Positions 60,499 to 64,000 of a stretch of 64,000 nucleotides of DNA are shown here, piece by piece; the stretch's first letter is position 1; each line of letters starts with the position of its first letter. The translations under genes and the position numbers were made by a program. This DNA comes from Phycomyces blakesleeanus NRRL 1555(-). Lineage: Eukaryota > Mucoromycota > Mucoromycetes > Mucorales > Phycomycetaceae. Location: NCBI RefSeq assembly GCF_001638985.1, contig NW_017265146.1:1165382-1229381 (forward strand). The letters run 5' to 3'. Under the pieces are notes generated by a model. The model saw only the letters and a program-made list of their open reading frames with translations. It did not search any database and had not been told where the DNA came from.

Positions 60499-61451
60499 AC
60501 TCCCTGTATCTGGTGCATTTATCATTGACCCAACTGATATTAGTAGGCTTGGATTAGTATATACGTATTAAAGAAATAATTATAATGTTCTCTCTGTACA
60601 ATAAAAGCAAACAGACTTTACTTGGATTTATAGTAAGAATCTACTACTTGGTATCTATCTTACCATAGGAATATTTATATATAAGAATGATTTAAAATAT
60701 TTCTTTATCTTATCAAAGGTTCGTTTTGCTATAAAAAGATTCGGACTTCCCTGCTTAAAGCTAATTAAAAAAAAAGTTGCTAGTTATGTTTATTTGTCTT
60801 TAAATGAATATAAAAAATTTAGATATAATTCGATCTGTTTAATTTTTTATAAAAGATGAAAAGTATAAAGTCATCAGTTGCTAGCTAATAATTTGATTCA
60901 TTTACTACTATTTTTTTATTAGTAAATTTAATAAAGAATAATACTGATAAAGCATGTTTTGAATTTTTGTTGTACTTTTGCTGGTAAGCAATATTTGTTG
61001 CTTCTAACAAAGGCAAACAATTGCTTTGAAGCCGGACAGGGACGTCCATCCTAGAAGGGTCCTCAATACACATAACATTTCTATTTTCCACAGTTTGCTC
61101 AATTTTCTTAATCTGCCCAAGTAGTAGGCTTTTAAGATATGATTATATGATTCAATTAGACTTTTATGTGAAACATGGTTTTCTAATAATAATAGTAACA
61201 AATAGTTCGTACATAATACATAATATATATACATTCTCATCAGAGAAATCATCGTTAGATTTCTTGGTTTCTAGTAGTCCCAAATAAAAGTACACGTCAA
61301 TTTCGTTATGTTATTACTTCTAAAGAATTCAACTAAATAATACAAGCCTTTGTGTTTTTATACAAAAATACGTGTATGTATAGTGGTCCCTCGCTAACTT
61401 CAAGGTCAAGGGAGGGGGCTAAGTGCTTTAAAATTTTTGAAGAATGGAATT
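60499..61451. other. 3' flank and short spacer before right arm
   Basis: AT-rich DNA with no supported gene. The minus-strand frames here are short and not protein-like. A pogo-like terminal sequence begins at 61381 (TAGTGGTCCCTCGCTAAC) only 71 bp from the inner edge of the right arm. Confidence 0.45.
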
Positions 61452-61797
61452 TGAGGTATTCGGGATTGATTTAGGGTTAATATGTCGATATGGGAAAAGT
61501 AGATACTGTGAGAGTGATTTATTAAAGAGAGTCAAAATTATATTGTTTACACACATTACTATTAAATTTCCTTGTAATCCAAATGCATGTTGTGTAATTG
61601 TTGGTTTACACTGTTTAAGTATGTGGTGTACGTATTCTTGGTGTGTAACAGTTCCGGAGATTGTTAACTTGTCAGGTTCATTAGTAAGAAGAAGCCAGTG
61701 TTTGATTATGGAGTATGCACCAAAAAATTGTGTTATTTATATCACATTACCTCCTCCCAGGCTGAATAACCGTGTCGAGAGAATCAATTTACCTTAA
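61444..61797 (+). pseudogene. Right-arm copy of the facing retroelement-like module
   Basis: The plus-strand frame is identical from GIDLGLICRYGKS onward to the minus-strand frame at 49896-49540. Only the first few codons, outside the arm, differ. It therefore shows the exact inner boundary of the arm inside an open frame. Not an independent gene. Confidence 0.55.
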
Positions 61798-64000
61798 ACT
61801 AAGGGAACTACGTTAGCTTCTTGAACACTAGCATGCGGCATTAGCATCTTGAGCTTTTTCTTTGGCGTGTAGATGTGGGTTGCGTAGTGCGGGGTTTTTT
61901 AATGTACTTTGCAGAACAGTACGTGTCTGATGCGGTGGTTGTGTCTTGTTAATTAGTGCTGTACCAGGCCGATCTCAATAATCCGCAATATGTTTAGGGC
62001 TGTTAAATCACTTAGGCTTTTTCCATGTATCGTCCTTTTCTTTATAGCCTTCCCATCTGACTCTGTACTCGTATTATCCTTTACCCAGTCCTCTATGAGT
62101 TACTAATGCTCTTACTGCAAAGTGTAGTATATACACCACAATTGACTGAGGCACAGATTCCACAACCAAACACTGATTCCTTATTGCTAACGGACCCGGT
62201 AAGTTAACAACCTCTGGAACTGTTATACGCCAGGTACATATACACTGCACACTTACACAATGTAAACCAACCATTAAACAACAGGAACTCGGATTACAAG
62301 AAGCTTTAATATTAATATATATAAGCAATACAATACTGACTCTATTTAACAAATAACACTCATAGAACTTATTGTTTCTTTTCAATTTATTCGTATATCA
62401 CAATTTGACACTCATTTTTGTTTAAATGTTTCCTTGTTTCCTACACTAGTTTGGTCTCATATTCTTCTCTTTTACATCTCATTTATTAATAATAATAAAG
62501 TAACTATTCTTATAATGTATTTGGTGGGCTTAAACCCTTTGAAATAAATATAAGCTGTTATATTCTAATTATTCAAAAAATGATAAGACATGCGATAAGT
62601 GGTTATCGGAACAAAGAGTTTATTCTCAGAAGAGTTACTTTTATTAACAACATATTCTAAAAAATGAAAATGAAAATGAAAATTAGACTTTTGTGCATTT
62701 AAAAAATCTTGTATAAATATAAAACTTACTTCAGATGATGGACTTGGAAATTTAATGTATTGTGCCATAGAAAGGTCAACTGTATTGCACGGAATCTTGA
62801 CGCGCAATACAGACAAGAGCTGCTAGTATACTACGGGACCTTGACGTAGACATACCAGCCTAGACTGCCATTAGAGGAAGTGACGCCCCTGTCCTATGAC
62901 ACAATACTCGCCATACCTTCCGCCCCAGTAATGACGGCTGTACATTACGGGACCTAAGCGTATAATACAGAGAAAATCAGATTCCAAGAGATAAAACAAT
63001 TAGCATTAGACGTTACATTTTAAAAAAGCCTGTACAAAAATAAAACTTACTTCAGATGATGGACTTGAAGATTTATCGTGTCGCATCATAACAAGGTCAA
63101 CTGTACTTCACGGAATCTTGACGTGAAATACAGACAAGAGCTGCCAATATATCACGGAATCTTGACGTGGGTCCATTAGCCTAGATTGCCTCTTAGAAGT
63201 CTTAATGCCTCTTAGCTATGACACAACGCGTTTCTTTTATATACAATTAGAACATGAACGTTAAATTTGATTAGTTAAACGAATGACAGACTTTCTTTTA
63301 TATACATACCATCATGCAATGTAAATGTGTATTTGAAGTTATTGCAGGGCTATTACAATCAGCACCTCACAATTATATCAGCAAAACATCTGTTGACTGA
63401 CGCAAACAAGAATGATGCAAGCAGGAATGATGTAAGCAATCACGTGCTGTTTAAACTCTAAGGTGATGGCCGGTCTAAAGATATCGAAACGATTGAAACA
63501 AAAAATTAAATGAAATCAGCCAATAAAATTAATTTTTTGTCTGACATTATTGATCAAGGTACGTTTTGTAACGGTTATGTATTTAAAGCTAAAATTGCTA
63601 AATTCTTTAAGCAAAGAAAAAAAAAGAATAGTTTGCTTATATAACGGCTGTTCTGCAATGAATTTTACTATGGTAATAATGAACTGTGGTGCGAACCAGG
63701 TTCACGAAAGGAAATAAAACCTATTAATAACCCGGTTCATTAACACGCTTATACCCAAAACCAGTTACCCGATATATTACAGCCAAGTTTCAATATGATG
63801 GAGTGAATGTGTACTTGTAGCAATTTTCTATCACACTACTACAAATCTACGCCCTTTCTAATACAAGGCAGAATAATGGCTTTAGATAAGTATAAAAAGT
63901 ACCATATCGACTATATACTTTTATACATACAGCTTGACAATAATATACCACAAAGATGGTCATATCTGCTGTAATGCTTTTATTATTATTATTATTTAGT
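61452..64000. repeat. Right arm of the long inverted repeat (runs off window)
   Basis: The reverse complement of 47337-49885, 2549 bp within the window and still matching at the last base, so the arm continues beyond 64000. It has the same contents in reverse order: the diverged module, chromodomain remnant, motif-paired tandem duplication and TATA-like sites. One substitution changes a residue in the 62074-62385 frame, and two others are in the 62565-62816 region. Confidence 0.95.
61900..62385 (-). pseudogene. Right-arm copy of the chromodomain-ending remnant
   Basis: Counterpart of 48952-49440. It carries the same frame and the same stop codons before and inside the chromodomain-like stretch, with one Thr-to-Ile difference (CTC versus CIC context). 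The shared stops show that the element was already dead when the arms were duplicated, or was homogenised afterwards by gene conversion. Confidence 0.6.

Noticed and set aside
55541..61380. Idea that the pogo-like ends bound one transposon carrying the membrane-protein gene
   Set aside because: The ends point outward from this interval, which is the wrong orientation for a single element.
47337..64000. Interpretation as a Maverick/Polinton or CRISPR-type system
   Set aside because: No DNA polymerase, packaging ATPase, capsid or Cas-like gene and no spaced direct-repeat array is visible between the arms.

Overview
The window looks like nuclear DNA of an early-diverging fungus, most likely Mucoromycota (Mucorales-like). 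The host genes are compact and intron-rich, with short GT-AG introns, and sit in very AT-rich intergenic DNA full of microsatellites. The products are ordinary fungal proteins, and a recognisable U6 snRNA lies on the minus strand. The assignment rests on gene style and composition; no species is claimed.

Left third (1-24 kb): a conventional gene cluster. In order it holds a 12-exon GPI ethanolamine-phosphate transferase (LAS21/GPI7/PIG-G, minus), a divergent ribosomal-L1-domain ribosome-biogenesis protein (UTP30/CIC1 type), a METTL21-type lysine methyltransferase, a GDSL phospholipase B and a secreted sorbosone-dehydrogenase-like beta-propeller (minus). A gene-poor gap of several kb follows, containing an 8-bp minisatellite and one plausible 48-residue secreted peptide, and then a long-chain acyl-CoA synthetase (minus). 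All exon joins given were checked for reading-phase continuity.

Middle (24-44.5 kb): a 6.5-kb gene-poor stretch, a PAK/STE20-like kinase with an atypical glycine loop and a long basic S/T/P-rich tail, a damaged or mis-modelled F-box/LRR gene, a U6 snRNA gene, and low-complexity and retroelement-like debris. It ends with a GC-richer, intronless 625-codon gene with an N-terminal hydrophobic segment and repeated lysine-rich motifs.

Right third (44.5-64 kb): repeat-dominated. Its main feature is a pair of inverted arms, 47337-49885 and 61452-64000. They are equal in length (2549 bp), nearly identical (three substitutions noticed), and the right one runs off the window. Each arm carries TATA-like sites, a tandem duplication with paired 15-bp motifs, a stop-riddled chromodomain, and two diverged copies of one coding module facing each other. 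The 11.6 kb between the arms holds transposon ends, an LRR-like pseudogene and one long intact gene. That gene encodes a 1176-residue single-pass membrane protein with 31-residue repeats. The arms plus interior are the best candidate here for an undescribed large element or amplicon.

The genes form no operon or pathway cluster. The left-side genes are housekeeping or secretory functions, and the right side is a mobile or rearranged compartment.
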